Shown piece after piece: positions 11,672 to 23,834 of a stretch of 64,000 nt of DNA. The DNA comes from Henckelia pumila (taxonomy: Eukaryota; Streptophyta; Magnoliopsida; Lamiales; Gesneriaceae). The stretch lies in assembly GCF_033568475.1 (NCBI RefSeq), contig NC_133121.1:129178375-129242374 (forward strand). The letters are read 5' to 3'. How positions within the stretch are numbered: the stretch's first letter is position 1; each line of letters starts with the position of its first letter. Below the pieces are notes generated by a model that was given only the letters and a program-made list of their open reading frames with translations, was not told where the DNA came from and ran no database searches. The position numbers and the translations under genes are program-made.

Positions 11672-12733
11672 TCACCTAACAACTTGGTCCTTAACATTGT
11701 TGCTCCCCGGAACTTGGTCAGAGATGTTACCATCGATCCTAAGGTTATAAAGTAATGCGTCACGCCCGGTAAGAACTATTTGGAAGAAACCGTCAATATC
11801 CTTTGCGAGCAGATCGAGTTCTTGTGAAAATTCTTTCGCTGATTTTTCTAAATCCAATGCCGCAATTTTCAACCCCTCATATTCAACATATTCCGCACCA
11901 TCTTGGACGAAGGGGTGCACTTTCTTGGCACCCATATCAACAGCTTCTAGCTCTTTCAATACCGTCACCTTTCCATTAGAGTGTATGCTTCTTATTTCAG
12001 TATTTACAAAAGTCTGAACCTCAGTAAAAGCTGTGGCCCACAAACAAGTTTCAGGAACCTGTAGGTCCATCAATTTATTCGAGGATCCGGAGAATGCAGT
12101 CGCAAAAATGCTGCATACAAAAAGGGTGATCGCTTTCACTCCATACATAGCTCGCATCAAAACCATTCCCTTTGAAGAATTCTTAATCTTCGGCAGGTCT
12201 AATGTTCGGAAGAGGCTGTCCATGACACTGAAACAACTATCAAGTCTCGGATTTTTTGAGCCAATGTGCTTACTCCATCCATCCAAGGAGGAACATGCTC
12301 GAACGAACTGATTTGAGGAAGCACTGTTCAAGTGATGCAAGACACACTGAAGATAAAGGTGGCCTTGTTTTAGTCGATTAATTTCAGAGCTGAAAGCAAT
12401 GCAGATATCAAGTAACTTCACACTGTCAGAGAAGTATACATCGATCCATTTGTCTTCCCAATCACAGACAGGAAGTTCAAGGGCTGTGATAAGTGATTTT
12501 ATGTTTAAATGAATTGCACAAAGCAACTCTGTGGCCATTCTCATCCATGATAGTTTGAGAACATCTTCCTTATCTGCTGGCTTGAGCTTTTGAAGCTTCT
12601 CTGCCAATGACTCCTCGAAATCATTCAACAAAGCAAGGAGCTTTGGAGAAAGGCACGAACCCTTCGGTAAAATTGTTCGGAAAGGATTTCCGAATGAGAG
12701 AAAAGGTTTGTGTGGTTCCTGTGGACGACTCAT
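11672..12733 (-). CDS. BPS1: BYPASS1-like protein, single coding exon
   Basis: 353 residues starting MSRPQEPHKPFLSFGNPFR, the family signature start, and co-linear as I recall with Arabidopsis BPS1 (about 349 residues) to the end. BPS1 family proteins limit production of a root-derived signal that stops shoot growth; their biochemistry is unknown. Recognisable blocks include LNDFEESLAEKL, LPVCDWEDKWIDVYFSDSVKLLDIC, RACSSLDGWSKHI and KGMVLMRAMYGVKAITLFVCSIF, the last being a hydrophobic stretch. The coding sequence has no intron, as in relatives. Orthology to BPS1 rather than a paralogue is inferred. Confidence 0.9.
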   Translation of the reverse strand: MSRPQEPHKPFLSFGNPFRTILPKGSCLSPKLLALLNDFEESLAEKLQKLKPADKEDVLKLSWMRMATELLCAIHLNIKSLITALELPVCDWEDKWIDVYFSDSVKLLDICIAFSSEINRLKQGHLYLQCVLHHLNSASSNQFVRACSSLDGWSKHIGSKNPRLDSCFSVMDSLFRTLDLPKIKNSSKGMVLMRAMYGVKAITLFVCSIFATAFSGSSNKLMDLQVPETCLWATAFTEVQTFVNTEIRSIHSNGKVTVLKELEAVDMGAKKVHPFVQDGAEYVEYEGLKIAALDLEKSAKEFSQELDLLAKDIDGFFQIVLTGRDALLYNLRIDGNISDQVPGSNNVKDQVVR

Positions 12734-14350
12734 TTGAAAATCTTACTGCAAAATAAAACAACAAAACAGAAATGAAAACAAGCAGCAAGCTAAGTTCTCT
12801 AACCGTGTGTCTGTATACCATTTTGTCTGTATACAAGGAGCATGACGGAGGAGCTTAAAAAGTACAATTAGAGCAAACAAAACAAAGAAAACTTCATGAC
12901 AAACGGGCAGATTACTACCAAAAACAATTGCCAAAAGATAGTGATATGCATCATTGACAACATACAAATATTCTAAGGAGGATCGGGCCAAAGGACTGGT
13001 GACAAATAAGTTCGCAATAATCCATGGTATCAGGGGCACCACTGGCTCCAAGAACAAATTATAGCAGCATATTCTCAAATCAAGAGAAACCAAGTTAAAG
13101 GATAAGCAAATACTTCAATCCCATCTAGCAGTAAATTACTTGCAAGACTCAATTTGTCCACCCCAACAACTCAGGTTCCCTCATGTTTCACTAGAAAGGT
13201 TGCTGTGGCCTTGCAAGTGGCTGCTACCATTGTGATGTTGCGGATAAATCACATGCATGTCACCACTTGCCACCTTATATACCGGAATGGAGCTTAGCCT
13301 TTTATTATTGTACCCTTGTAAGCCCGTTCTATCCAAACGGAGGGGCATTATTCCAGTGAACCATGGGTCCCTAGGATGGCAATCAGCCAGAACATTGCAG
13401 CACAAAAAACTTTCATTGTCCTTGAACAATCAAGAGAGGGTTAGAACAAAATCCAAAAAAATCTCTGCACTGAAGGATGAAATATGAATCATATCCAATA
13501 AAATATAAAGAAAATAAATGGTGTAAATATAAAATTTTCCTTTATTTAAGAGCTTACAAATAATATTAATAATTACGAAATCATTTACACTTTGAACCAA
13601 AATAATTTCCAGAACCTCCCTCACCGAACACACAAATCTAAAAAACCATCATTTACAGCCAAATCTCTATGGTTACATCTCAAATCGCAGGTGTTATGGG
13701 GAATCAAACCGCAAACAGCGATTTTACAGCAAACACATCAAAGTTCATAACTTTAACTCATGACATAATTTACAACTGACAAAAAAAGTTCACACGCATC
13801 TAAAAATTGTCGATTTAAAATTGAAATATTAAATCCAAGACTGAAATCCACAAAAAGTACAAATTAATCAACACACTTCATCAGGTTCACCAAAAATAAC
13901 TTTAGATCTTCACGAATTAGAAACCCCAATTTTCAAAATCAACCCGATTTTATTTTTTATTTCACGATTCGAACAGCGATAATATTACTTGAAATTAAAA
14001 AACATAATAACTTAAATAAATCACAAAAAGTTTAAAAAACGATAACCTGAAAAATACTCACCAAAACTGTCAGATCTACACCGATTAGAATGCTAAAAGA
14101 TCATGGTTTTCCTTGATATTCCCAATTAAGCTCAGGAATTGAGAGATAATTAGCCGTATCATTCACATCACAGCACGCGGAAAATTAAGAACAAATGTAT
14201 ACGCAATTACGTAAAATATAGACAGTGGGAAGCCGTACCTGGAATAGTACCAGGGGACAGGATGAAACTTCAAAGAAATTGTTCGCCGAGGCAGCTTGCG
14301 TGTGGTGCTCCATTTAAAGAATCGAGGGAAGAAAATTACCATTTCGTCCA
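12734..14350 (-). other. 5' leader region of the BPS1-like gene with a probable long leader intron
   Basis: Just upstream of the ATG (minus strand) a strong acceptor TTTTATTTTGCAG ends at 12746. A consensus donor CAG/GTACGG lies at 14238, which would make a leader intron of about 1.49 kb; another donor-like site GGTGAGTATT is near 14058. The short open frames here are not coding. The transcription start is probably near 14250-14400, in a region shared with the divergent receptor gene. Confidence 0.5.
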
Positions 14351-14667
14351 TGAGACACGTGGTGGAAATTGAGTGGATGTAAGACTTAGCGTATTCCGCT
14401 ACAGTGGCTTAGCATGTAGCAGATCAGGATGGGCGGAATCTGACCGTTGGCAACTTGGTAAGATGAGGTCAGATTAACGCGTGTTGTTTGGGAAAACAAT
14501 CTTCAATCTGTTTCGGGTCGGGTTTTTAAATTCAATATGTTTCGGGTCGGGTTGAGGCCAATTACGAATTTACGCGTGGGCCGGGTGGCCCAGTCTTATA
14601 TATTCCATGCCAACTGCATTTCGAAGACAATTCTCCCCAAGTTGGAAGGTCTCTACACCTCTCTGCA
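14351..14667 (+). promoter_or_regulatory. Divergent intergenic promoter region (BPS1-like / malectin receptor)
   Basis: About 320 bp between two divergent genes. A TATATATT box at 14597-14604 lies about 65 bp before the receptor start codon. Two direct copies of a phrase containing TGTTTCGGGTCGGGTT occur at about 14508-14555. Confidence 0.5.
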
Positions 14668-16092
14668 ATGGCGATGGCGGTAAACTCCGTACCTTTCATT
14701 TTCTTTCTCTACATCTTCTCCCTCTCACTCGTGTGCGCCGTATACGCCTTCTCTCCAATCGATCATTATCTTGTGAACTGTGGCTCAAGCGCTGCCGAAA
14801 CCCTGGACCCGGACCACCGAGTCTTCACCGGTGACGATTCTGGATTTCTTATCTCGGCACGGACGACTCATGTGTTGAAAGCTGATGATCAGCTTGCTTC
14901 GTCCTCTCCTCTGTATCAGACAGCTAGGGCCTTCAATCGTCCAGCGCATTACGCGTTCCCAATTTCAGATCGTGGGACCCATCATTTGGTACGCCTCCAT
15001 TTCCATCCACGTTTTACGAATAGTTGTTGTAATTGTTATGAGGTTGAATTTCATGTCGTGGCGAACGGATTCTTGTTGCTGAATAACTTTCGAGTGTCGA
15101 AAGGTGATGGTCTTCTTCCCATAATTAAGGAGTTTGTGATCCCTGTTGATTTGGGAAAGCTGGAAATTACGTTTATCCCGTCTGAAAATTCAAAATTTGG
15201 TTTCGTGAATGCGATAGAAGTGATATCTGCTCCGAAAGATTTGATTGCTGATGTAGCACAGTGCGTTGATAGCCGAAAAGTTGAGTGGATTCATGGGTTG
15301 TTGAGAAGTGGGTTTGAAACTGTGCATAGAGTGAATGTGGGGGGTTTTAAAGTGACGCCCTTTAATGACTCTTTGTGGAGGACTTGGGTGACTGATGACA
15401 AGTACCTACAAGCGAGGGATGGTTCTGAAAAAATTCATTTTGGGGGTCGAATCCAGTATCAAATGGGTGGGGCTAGTCGAGAAGTGGGGCCTGATAATGT
15501 TTATAATACTGCTAGGATTATAAAGAGCTCAGATGATTCGACTTCAAATTCAAACATATCGTTGACGTTTGAAGTGGAGAAGGGCTATAGGTATATGGTT
15601 CGAATGCATTTTTGCGATATAGCCAGTGTGTCATCAGGCATGATTTATTTCAATGTCTACGTTAATGGGAATTTAGCACATGAGAATCTTGATTTGTCAT
15701 ATGTTACAAATAGACTGCTGGCTTCACCATTTTATACCGATTTTGTGGTTGATGTGGGGGAATTGGGAAACTTGGTCGTTAGTGTGGGTCCATCGAATAT
15801 GAGCTTGCCCCATGCAGTTGATGGCCTTGTCAATGGAATTGAGGTATGGAAGATGAACAATTCGATGGGTAGTTTTGGTGAAGAGGTTTCTGCAGAGTAT
15901 GTGTGGAGGAGCTGGAGAAGAGGACATACTGGTGTTTTACTTCCCTTGGCTGCTGCGGTGTTCTTGTTGCTTACCGCCTCTATTTTTATGGTGAGGAAAA
16001 AGAATGGTTATGTGGGATGGTCGCGCTTGCCTGTAGATATTTCTGAAACTAATTTGAAGTTTGGCAATCAGTTCTTATCTGTTAAAGCTTGA
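14668..16092 (+). CDS. Malectin-like receptor-like protein without a kinase domain (CrRLK1L ectodomain type)
   Basis: 474 residues, one exon. A signal peptide (about 1-28) is followed by a CrRLK1L-type double malectin-like ectodomain (about 30-395) with family phrases HLVRLHFHPRF, NVGGFKVTPFNDSLWRTWV, APDNVY-like GPDNVYNTAR, MVRMHFCDIAS and LVSVGPS-like segments. One membrane helix lies near 425-445 (LLPLAAAVFLLLTASIFMV), then a tail of about 30 residues. Full family members such as FERONIA or At5g24010, which this most resembles from memory, are about 820-890 residues with a cytosolic kinase. Here the frame stops in the juxtamembrane region, and no kinase-like sequence was seen downstream to 19291. 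It may act as a co-receptor or decoy for cell-wall or peptide signals; that is inference. Confidence 0.85.
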   Translation: MAMAVNSVPFIFFLYIFSLSLVCAVYAFSPIDHYLVNCGSSAAETLDPDHRVFTGDDSGFLISARTTHVLKADDQLASSSPLYQTARAFNRPAHYAFPISDRGTHHLVRLHFHPRFTNSCCNCYEVEFHVVANGFLLLNNFRVSKGDGLLPIIKEFVIPVDLGKLEITFIPSENSKFGFVNAIEVISAPKDLIADVAQCVDSRKVEWIHGLLRSGFETVHRVNVGGFKVTPFNDSLWRTWVTDDKYLQARDGSEKIHFGGRIQYQMGGASREVGPDNVYNTARIIKSSDDSTSNSNISLTFEVEKGYRYMVRMHFCDIASVSSGMIYFNVYVNGNLAHENLDLSYVTNRLLASPFYTDFVVDVGELGNLVVSVGPSNMSLPHAVDGLVNGIEVWKMNNSMGSFGEEVSAEYVWRSWRRGHTGVLLPLAAAVFLLLTASIFMVRKKNGYVGWSRLPVDISETNLKFGNQFLSVKA

Positions 16093-18640
16093 CGACCTTG
16101 TAGAATCAACACTCTTTTTTGGGCATATCCTAAGGTCCCGTTAGTGTGAAGTGTACTGATGTTGTCTTTTTCTGTAAGTAGTCATGACAGACGCAACTAC
16201 GTGTTAAATATCTATTTTGTTGTTTCCTTGGTGTGTATGATATGTTCACAGCCATCTGTTTTAATGAATGTATGTATTGAGGGTGACACATTCATATGTT
16301 ATGATCGTATACAATTACTCTATGAGGTGACTGTATATTTCTTTGTGTTCTGAATGCTCTGAAGCGTGTAATCTCTTTATGCAAGTATGTTAATTTATTT
16401 TGCTTGAGATTTTACTTGGAAACAAGCATAAATTAACTATAAATGATATCAAGAAGTTGCTGATGAAGTACAACTCTTTTTACTTTTCGTCCTATCAGCA
16501 CAGGAATAGTTTCTGATTTTATTATATCTTCTTTTAGGCTAATTTGATCATAATAAGGTTTGTCTTTACTCCTATCCTGCACTGTTGCAAAACCTGTTCT
16601 ACTCAGCTTAATCAGTGCTTCAGGTTAAGCTACGTAGGCACTCTACAAATTTTGTTCCAATAATACATATAGCCATAAGGTTTGAATTATTACATTGATA
16701 CTCATGAGATGTTAACCAAACCTCAGTGGTGTTAGTATGGTAGATTAAATTTTTGATTGTATTATCATTCTTATCCAGAAGAGTCGACCAAAGGTTATGT
16801 TTATGATTAAGCCAAAACTCGACGTTTGTTGACATATAACCTTCCTGCATTATGCATATTTTGTGTCCATGGTTCGACAAACGTCTCTATATTGTCACTG
16901 TATAACATGGAAAACATCTCTGTTCTCAGTTTTGGCAGAAGTTTGAATTTGACTGCAACCATCAATTGTTTAGTATCCACTACTCATCTTGAATTTGGTG
17001 GCCTTTTTGTCCCTTCACTCTTATCATATCATCCCAGACTCTTGAATGTTTCTTTGCCCCATGAAGTGCTCAAAAAGGGCACGTTTCTGCTAATGTAACC
17101 TTTTGTTGGCCCTCACTGCGAAGCCTAAAGCGTTTTGGATCCTACCTTTTTCATGGTGGAGGACATGGTTTTCTCATTCACCATTATGGTGAAGTACTGC
17201 GGCCATTTTTCCCAACCTGGTGGAATAGATGAAAACCGTGCGATACATAATTGTGATAATAGACAGCATATTGGTTTTGTTTGAGAGAGTAATAAATGAA
17301 GTTTTTATTTTTTATTTTATAATTTTAATTAATATCGTAGTTTTTGTATATAAACAATGAACGGTCAACCATCTTAACATAACTTGTTTATACTTTATAG
17401 AGAGAATAATAAAAACATTTCAGAACCAGAGATTTAGCCGGTTCTAGTTGGATATGATATTTGTTTATTTTTATCTAGCAAATTAACTTGTTTATCTTTT
17501 GTATATTTACTCAAGTCCGTTTTACTTTATAAACTTTCTATGAGCTATATTATGGGTAACAACTTTTAGCTGTTGATATCGTAGAAAAGACACGAATAAA
17601 ATCACATATCAATAATATGTTCAACAAGCAGATCCAGTGCCCAAAGATATATAAGCAAAAGTAATAATTTATAAATCTTTCCTTAATAGAAAATAATTCC
17701 AAATATTCAACTTCTCTGTATCTTAATCTTAATCTTTAAAAATAAAAAAAGGGGAGTAAAAGGATCAAAGTGAGTGAGAATTCTAACATCTTTTGTGAAC
17801 TTTCATCGAGAATACGAAACTAATTGCATCAATTATGTATATAGAAAATATATATGTCCAAAATTTTCACTAATTATAAAATTATTTTTAAATAAATATA
17901 TAGATAAAAAAAATGGGACGGTGGCATGGAAGACACGAGGTAACACACGTCCAGCACGCATACAATGAAACTTGGATTCCCAAAGCCACACACTCACTAA
18001 TATTTGAGGTCGAAGGGACTCGGGAAAGGTCCATTTACTAAAGAGTTGACATTTTATATATAATGCTTGTGTTGTGTCAACCTAGCTAGCTATATAGCGA
18101 TATTAACAATCACTTCATTAGATTTTTGATTAATTCCTCTAGGTTCATTAAGTTTTTTTGCTTACGTTAATAATCAAATTTACATGAATTTGAATATTGT
18201 TCAATGATTTTATTTTGCATTAAGTATCCTTCCTCAATTGGATGTATAAATATAAGAATAAAAATAAATTATGTAAATAGAACCTCTAATTAAATGACGT
18301 ACAAACTTGTTGCATGAAGCATGCATTTAATCCAAGGAGCAAAAATAAATCTATGATCAATGTGGCCCTCATTTGACCTATGGAAAAATGTCAACTTTGT
18401 GTTCATTTTCATAAATATAAAAATTTAGTCCTAAAAATATGTGAAATCATTAATTCCACCATCCATCTCACTTGACCCAAATCCTGAGTTCACCTCTGAC
18501 AACACACACAACACACACATATTGTTATTGTAAAATGAGAATAATTAATTAATTGATTGAATACATATCAATTGTGTGCCTTTATTAATGAAATTTGATC
18601 AATGGCTGCTAAAAATTACCAACACAATATTTGTAAAGTA
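16093..18640. other. Intergenic, no gene seen
   Basis: Contains the 3' flank of the receptor gene and AT-rich DNA. Open frames of 60-90 codons show no family resemblance and were dismissed. A purine-rich stretch and a few simple runs occur near 17730-17770. Confidence 0.4.
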
Positions 18641-18642
18641 AT

Positions 18643-19007
18643 AAGGTTTCGTTTGGACAAATACGTATAAAACGTTTTTATAAAATTGTTTTTTAATTTA
18701 TAAATTAAATATTTTAAAAATTGTTTTTAAGAATAATATGTGTTTGAACAACTATTCAATAAAAAAACATTTTAACATATCAAAAGTAATGTTGTTCATC
18801 TTTCATGTCTTCCATAGTTCTATTCAAAAAACGTCTAAAAACATCTCTTAATTGTTCTTTAAAAACTATACTTGGCTCGGAGAATATTTTTTTAAAAGTA
18901 GTTTTCAAAAACATTTTATAAAAATCTTGTTCAAACACATATTTTAAGTTTTTTCACTTGTAAAACACTAATTTTTTTTTAAAGTATACGTCTAAATGGA
19001 ACCTAAT
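18643..19007. mobile_element. MITE-like inverted-end element upstream of the FRO gene
   Basis: The left end AAGGTTTCGTTTGGACAAA is mirrored by the right end read in reverse, AGGTTCCATTTAGACG, with further matches inside (TTTTATAAAA, GTGTTTGAACAA). The length of about 365 bp and AT-rich body fit a non-autonomous DNA element. The target duplication is unclear. It ends about 135 bp before the TATA box of the FRO gene. Confidence 0.5.
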
Positions 19008-19141
19008 ATTGTAATGAAATACTATGAATTATATATCTACTGTTTAATTTCTCCACGAGTCATGCTTCTTGCTAGATTTTCAAGTCCACTATACTTATAG
19101 CTAGTGTTCAAATTTGACATTATGTCACACAAATTCCTCCC

Positions 19142-19151
19142 TATATATATA
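19142..19151 (+). promoter_or_regulatory. TATA box of the FRO gene
   Basis: TATATATATA lies about 140 bp before the start codon and is the only TATA-like element close enough to serve the gene. Confidence 0.45.
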
Positions 19152-19291
19152 GCATCGCATTCCATTAACATTCCCTCAATCACAAAACAATTCCATTCAG
19201 TTTCGATAATCTGCCAAATCCTTAATCATTGATTGGAAAAAAATAAAAAATATATAGATCCTAGCTAGCTAGACAGAAAGTACTAGAGAAT

Positions 19292-22200
19292 ATGTCTTCT
19301 CATGGCGGCAACGACATGGCGAGGGTGGTGGTAATTGCGGTGGTGTTGGTGATCTTCGCCGGATATCTCTTACTGTGGATAATGACACCCACAAATACTT
19401 TCAGACAGACTTGGCTGACGGAGCTACGAACCCAAACCGCATCGACTTTCTTTGGAACCACCCAAGGTACGCACCTAGCTAGCTAGCTATATATCTGTTT
19501 GATATAATTTGAACATTTCAATCTTAATATACATATATTAAGTGAGTCATGAATATACATGTGATATGGATGCAATATTAATTGAAACCTTAAAGTTTGA
19601 ATTATTGAATTATTACATGCATGCATAGTTTAACTTCATTTCCCGTACGTGTTCGCAGGTGCGACTTATCTAGTTTTCACGTTCCCGATATTATTCATTG
19701 CCACCTTGGGGTGTGTGTATCTCCATTTAGGAAACAAAACGAGGGAGAATCATACCAAAGGGTACGTACGTGTTTATATACATACAACCATAATATTAGA
19801 ACATATATTAATAATTTGTCGAAATTTATTTACTTTGTTAAGATGGGTTTTTTTTACGAGGTTAATTGTTGGACTCAAATCCAAGACATGCATTTGTTCC
19901 ATGGAGTTATTATTTAATTCTCTTTCTAATTAATTTAGATTAAAATAAATTATTCATTGCATGCAGATCGAGTGGAGATCAGAGCAAGTTGGGAATTTGG
20001 AGGAGGCCACTGATCGTCAAAGGATTGGGAATAGTGTCTCGGATTGAGCTTGCATTTTTCCTCATGTTTATTGCTCTTCTTCTTTGGAACTTTGCTACTT
20101 ATTTGCGTCTCAGTTTTCGCACTATTACGCCCATTTATGCAGCAAAAAATGGAGAGAAAGTGTGAGTAATTCATATTAGCACGACATATATATATGCTTC
20201 CGAAATTGAGTACTATAAAATTAATGCAAGTGGATGGTGCATGACTGCAGGTGGGAAGCGAAGCTAGACTCGGCGGGGCTCCGCCTCGGACTGACCGGAA
20301 ACATAGCCTTGTCTTTCCTATTCTTCCCGGTGACACGTGGCTCGTCGGTGCTGCCGCTGTTCGGCCTCACATCGGATGCCAGTGTGAAATACCACATATG
20401 GTTAGGACATATTGTGATGACCCTTTTCACTGCCCATGGCCTCTGCTACATTATCTTTTGGGCCGCCACCCATGAATTATCGGAGGTATATATATATTAT
20501 AATCATTTCTAGTTTTTTTTTAAAGATCAACGGAGGTTTTATTTTTCACGTACGTGTTCGAAATAATAAAAAGAAAAAGAGATGATTTAGTTTGTAAAGA
20601 TGATAAATTATAAGTTGTGACAGTACATGACTTTAATGTCTCGAGCATATTTTCTTTCAACGGTGAGAAATGGTTTTGACTTTTTTCTTTTAAGAGGAAA
20701 AGCACAATCAAATGATTTTTATTTAGTCGACACGTTTACGGTGTAAAATATTCCAACTTTTTCTTAGTAATGGTCAACTAACGAAGTGGCATAATGGTCC
20801 CAAAGATGCCATTAAAATAGTCCACCAACACAAATTAAAATCCTTCACACCACTGAGGATCTTTGTCTAATTCGAGGAATACTTCTATTCGAGATAATTA
20901 GATCTTGACAGTTCGAGCTCAATTTAATAAGTATCCGATGAAACAATTAACCCAAAGAAATACTGGAAAAATATAAGGTAATTAATAGTTTATGAAGTAG
21001 GATTAAAATGATAAGTACATGTGCAAATTTCAGATGCTGAAATGGGAAAACACAGGCGTGTCCAATGTAGCAGGAGAGCTATCTTTGCTAGCAGGATTGG
21101 TTTTGTGGGCTACAACATTGCCAAGAATAAGGAGAAAGATTTTTGAGCTCTTCTTCTACACACATCACCTATACATTCTCTTTGTTTTCTTCTTTGTACT
21201 CCATGTTGGCATCAGCTACACCTCCATTATGCTCCCTGGCTTCTTCCTCTTCATGATCGATCGATACCTCCGATTCTTGCAATCCAGACGAGGGGTGCGT
21301 CTTGTGTCTGCCAGGATTCTGCCCTGCGAAACCGTCGAGCTCAACTTGTCGAAAAGCATAGGTTTAAATTACACCCCAACCAGTATCATTTTCTTGAATT
21401 TGCCCAACATTTCCAAGTTGCAATGGCATCCATTTACCATAACTTCCAGCAGCAGTCTGGAATCTGATAAGCTCAGTGTCATGATCAAAGGTGAAGGAAA
21501 ATGGTCTAAAAAGCTGTATCAGATTCTCTCTTCGGGTTCTGCTCCGGTCGATCGGCTAGACGTCTCTGTCGAAGGACCTTATGGGCCTGCTTCCACAGAT
21601 TTCCTAAGGTATATATATCTACCTACGCATCTGATTTTATTGTCCTCTCCTATAATATATAATTATCACCTATATAAATGATAGATTATTGTGATCTAAA
21701 TAATTATGTGATGGACAGAGGAACCTCATAAATGGTGCAATTACTGTATTCCTGCTACCGTGGGCAGAGTCTTTTAGTTGAGATGAGTAGCACTGATGGA
21801 GTTGTGTTTGTGCAGGCATGACGTGCTAGTGATGGTGAGCGGGGGCAGCGGCGTAACGCCGTTCATTTCCATCATCCGCGAGCTCATTCACACGAGCCAA
21901 ACGATGAAACTCAAGACCCCGGAAATTCTACTCATCACAGCATTCAAGAACTCTGCTGATTTAACAATGCTCGATCTCATCCTCCCCATATCTGGTGCAC
22001 CCTCCAAGTTTTCGGACTTGGGGATCCAGGTCGAGGCCTACGTGACACGAGAAAAACAACCCGCCATTCAGCAAACGAAGGGCGTTAGAACAGTATGGTT
22101 CAAGCCGAATCCATCTGATGCTCCAATAACTCCAATCTTAGGCCAAAACAACTGGCTTTGGCTCGGTGCCATAATCTCATCTTCCTTCATAATATACCTT

Positions 22201-22764
22201 ATTCTCATTGGCATTGTGACCCGATTCTACATATACCCTATCGATCATAACTCGAATAAGATCTTCTCATCTTCCTCAAGAGCTGTGCTGCACATATTGT
22301 TCATATGTGTGGGAATTATCACGGCGTCAACTGTTGCTTTTCTAGGGAATAAGACAAGAAACTCCCAGGAAACGACACAGATTCAGAACTTGGAAGGGGC
22401 AACTCCCATGGCTTCACCAAACTCACTGTACTATAATGCAGATAGGGAACTTGAGAGCTTGCCTCAGCAGTCGCTCTCGCAATCTATCAACGTGCATTAC
22501 GGTGAAAGGCCTGATCTCAAAAGTACGTCGCAAAAATATATATATACACTATGATCATTTAACTTTTTTTTGTATCTTTGAACTAAAATTTCTCATAATC
22601 TTCTTGTTTTTTTTTTCTCTATAGGATTTCTACTCGAACGCAAAGAGTCGAGCGTTGGGGTTCTTGTTAGCGGGCCTAAGAAGCTTAGGCACGACGTAGC
22701 GAAAATATGTTCATCTGGTTTGGCTGCGAATCTGCACTTCGAATCCATCAGCTTCACTTGGTGA
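19292..22764 (+). CDS. FRO2-like: Ferric-chelate reductase, FRO family, seven exons
   Basis: Exons inferred at 19292-19466, 19659-19761, 19967-20161, 20251-20485, 21034-21608, 21816-22522 and 22625-22764; all phases agree and give 709 residues (Arabidopsis FRO2 has about 725). FRO enzymes move electrons from cytosolic NADPH through FAD and two haems to reduce Fe(III)-chelates outside the cell for iron uptake. Visible: an N-terminal membrane helix, paired haem histidines about H206/H220 (H-x13-H) and H280/H293 (H-x12-H) in transmembrane helices, an FAD-binding HPFTITSSS segment, an NADPH-binding VSGGSGVTPF segment, two more membrane helices near the C-terminus, and the family ending NLHFESISFTW. 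All introns are GT-AG. Substrate and member identity within FRO1-8 are not settled by sequence alone. Confidence 0.93.
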
Positions 22765-23310
22765 AATGGACACTTTCATACAAGGAAAAAAGACATGTTT
22801 TTGTCGATTTTGGGATTGTTTTCTTGGCCTTTGATTTGTTTTTTGGGGTTATACTGAAATGTTGTGTTGTAAATGGGAAGACTTGTTTGTGCCCACTCCT
22901 TCCCCTGTGTAAAATCATATTTATCAATAATAATAATATCACTCTTTTGCAACCAAATTGTGAAAGCGAACAACTAAATCTCACTTGTATTTGTATTGTG
23001 TTTTTTTTAAACTAAAATTCTACGCTTTGACTCGAACCACATTTATTCTATTAATAATTTCGATTCATCTTCTTGATCATGTTAAGTCTAATTCAAAATA
23101 TAATTTTGAGTCATCTGAACTAATTTATTCTACAAATATTTTAATGACCTTAAAATCATATATTAATATTTAAACTCTAAATAGTCATTAATTATGCCAG
23201 TAAGTTTGACTGTGCACTCTAAAGTAAATGAACAGTTTTTTTAAAAAATAATAATATATATCCAATATTAGACTATTATTACTGTATAATAAAGCAAGAA
23301 GGTACTATAA
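22765..23310. other. 3' flank of FRO and AT-rich intergenic DNA
   Basis: Holds the probable polyadenylation region of the FRO gene (several AATAAT-like signals near 22925-22935). No gene is seen; the overlapping short open frames are not coding. Confidence 0.4.
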
Positions 23311-23567
23311 TATTCCCTATGTCTCAAATACATAGTCCTACTTTTTTTCACACAGATTAAGAAAAAAATATTGGAAAAGTAAATTTTACACAAACTTTCT
23401 ATTTTATCCGTATTTAATGTATTAAAAAATGATTACACAATTTTCAGGTGTAGTTAATTAGAGTATATTAGTAAAGAAATGTAATAAAATATTACTAAAT
23501 ATGATATATGACTATATATTTGGGACAAAAAAAAACGTGAACTATATAATTGAGACGGAGGGAGTAA
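23311..23567. mobile_element. Stowaway-like MITE (Tc1/mariner type)
   Basis: The left end TATTCCCTATGTCTCAAAT and the right end, which in reverse reads TTACTCCCTCCGTCTCAAT, match the well-known CTCCCTCCGTCCC terminal repeat of plant Stowaway elements. The size of about 257 bp and flanking TA fit. There is no coding capacity. Confidence 0.75.
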
Positions 23568-23834
23568 CTACTTTTGGTATATTTATGTCAACTTCCATAT
23601 TTATCCTTATTATCTACCATTAATCCAAATCTATCCTTATTAAATACCATTAATTTAATATATTATCAATTAATTTTCTAATAACTTGGTCGATTTATTT
23701 TCTATTTTAGAATAAAAATCAAGTTTTTTTCAATCAATTTTTCATCTCACAAAATATAATATTTTAAAATACAAACAATATATGCATACGTATTACGTGT
23801 GCAAAGACACTAATCTATTCTATCTATTTTATCT

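Noticed and set aside
18640-19010. Small-RNA gene upstream of FRO
   Set aside because: The inverted ends are better explained as a MITE; pairing is imperfect and lacks an miRNA-like stem.
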